Source of the DNA: JAVWPP01 sp036635835
GTDB taxonomy: Bacteria; Bacillota; Clostridia; TANB77; CAG-465
Length of the DNA: 32,399 nucleotides
Direction: 5' to 3'
Assembly (NCBI GenBank): GCA_036635835.1
Contig: JAVWPP010000009.1
Location: 1-32,399 of the forward strand
Position numbers and translations under genes: made by a program. This document shows, one piece after another, positions 32,001 to 32,399 of the stretch (position 1 is its first letter; every line of letters starts with the position of its first letter). The notes beneath the pieces are model-generated. The model was not told the origin of the DNA, did no database searches, and worked only from the letters and a program-made list of their open reading frames with translations.

Positions 32001-32320
32001 TGAAGGGAATGCTTGCACCTACATTTAAGGAAGTAGTTCATGGAACAGCTGAAGTAAGAAGCATATTCAAGATTACAGATGTTGGAACAGTATGTGGTTG
32101 CTACGTTAAATCTGGTAAAGTTATTAGAAATGGTCTAATAAGAGTAATTAGAGATAATGTTGTAATAGCAGAAGATAAAATAGATTCATTAAAAAGAATG
32201 AAAGACGACGCTAAAGAAGTAGCAGAAAACTACGAGTGTGGAATTAAATTAGATAAGTTTAATGATATCAAAGAATTAGATACACTAGAGTGTTTCGAAT
32301 TAGTTGAAGAAAAAAAATAA
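29077..32320 (+). CDS. infB: Translation initiation factor IF-2 with long Asn/Arg-rich repeat region, split by an assembly gap
   Basis: The GTPase that places initiator tRNA on the ribosome. The TTG start at 29077 follows GGGGG by 8 bases. A charged, Val/Glu/Lys-rich stretch (about 29340-29500) precedes the GERRPYNNN repeat tract, which contains the 100-N gap (29691-29790). After the repeats come the IF2_N domain (TVKMFAESIKKTSAEVIKKL), the G domain with GHVDHGKT (30848-30871), DTPGH (30986-31000) and NKID (31148-31159), and the C-terminal domains (VIIKADLQGSVQAL to the end at 32320). The frames on either side of the gap differ by one, but N gaps have arbitrary length, so this is best read as one gene. 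It follows ylxR with no ylxQ between; no rbfA is seen before the window ends. Confidence 0.95.
29578..30228 (+). repeat. In-frame tandem repeats encoding GERRPYNNN units in infB
   Basis: Four units before the N gap and ten after it begin GERRPY and are followed by Asn-rich spacers of variable length (NNN, NSNYNNNN, NNNYNNNN). One isolated unit occurs earlier, near 29274. The DNA units start GGCGAAAGAAGACC or a close variant. The repeats probably caused the assembly break. Confidence 0.93.
29691..29790. other. Assembly gap (100 N)
   Basis: Exactly 100 N inside the infB repeat tract, the conventional size for a gap of unknown length. The number of missing repeat units cannot be known from this sequence. 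Confidence 0.99.
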
Positions 32321-32399
32321 AACATAGAAAATCAAACTATCTAGATACGGATATTTAGATAATGAGAATAAAGTAAAGTATACGTTTTAAAAGAAAAAA

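Noticed and set aside
32321..32399. Start of rbfA after infB
   Set aside because: Only 79 bases remain, with no ribosome binding site and start codon that open a convincing frame.

Overview
The window looks like part of a scaffold from a low-GC Gram-positive bacterium of the Clostridia (Bacillota). Evidence: very A-rich sense strands with ATA and AGA as favoured Ile and Arg codons, strong AGGAGG-type ribosome binding sites, consensus TTGACA/TATAAT promoters, and the rimP-nusA-ylxR-infB order. The CRISPR repeat ends in GAAATGTAAA, as clostridial type I-B repeats often do. A run of exactly 100 N inside infB marks a scaffold gap, so this is probably a draft or metagenome assembly. The genus cannot be named from the sequence.

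Layout. (1) 1-161: the end of a CRISPR array, with its final repeat degraded; no cas genes are in view. (2) 272-4115: an M15 peptidoglycan hydrolase, a convergent secreted orphan, a membrane-anchored orphan, and a stand-alone relative of the central domain of cyclic beta-1,2-glucan synthases. (3) 4238-7815: a minimal alanyl-tRNA synthetase without the C-Ala domain, a HIT protein, an orphan and a lipid kinase. (4) 7919-9785: tRNA-Gln(CUG), an orphan with a strong promoter, and a flavodoxin-ferredoxin fusion. (5) 9862-13674: a divergent clpX, a small orphan, a CNNM/CBS membrane protein and a TIM-barrel protein. (6) 13755-13940: tRNA-His and tRNA-Gln(UUG). (7) 14249-19743: a tight operon with two half-ABC exporters whose ATPase motifs are damaged in complementary ways, an anchored protein, a YlmH-like S4 protein and a frameshifted membrane-protein gene. 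(8) 19961-22066: pnp behind a long stem-loop leader. (9) 22205-26989: a duplicated two-gene module (a 70-residue protein plus a 578-residue protein) and a P-loop/Asp23 protein. The first large copy has a gluzincin-like HEFQH...E site; in the second the site is HVYEH. (10) 27033-32320: rimP, nusA, ylxR and infB behind a promoter and a leader hairpin. infB carries a long GERRPYNNN repeat tract.

Much of the window is housekeeping: translation (alaS, tRNAs, rimP, nusA, ylxR, infB, YlmH-like), RNA decay (pnp) and proteolysis (clpX). The strongest candidates for something undescribed are the duplicated metallopeptidase-like module at 22205-26134, the stand-alone glucan-synthase-like protein at 2538-4115, and the asymmetric ABC pair at 14249-17647. 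All functional statements are read from sequence motifs; no database search was possible.
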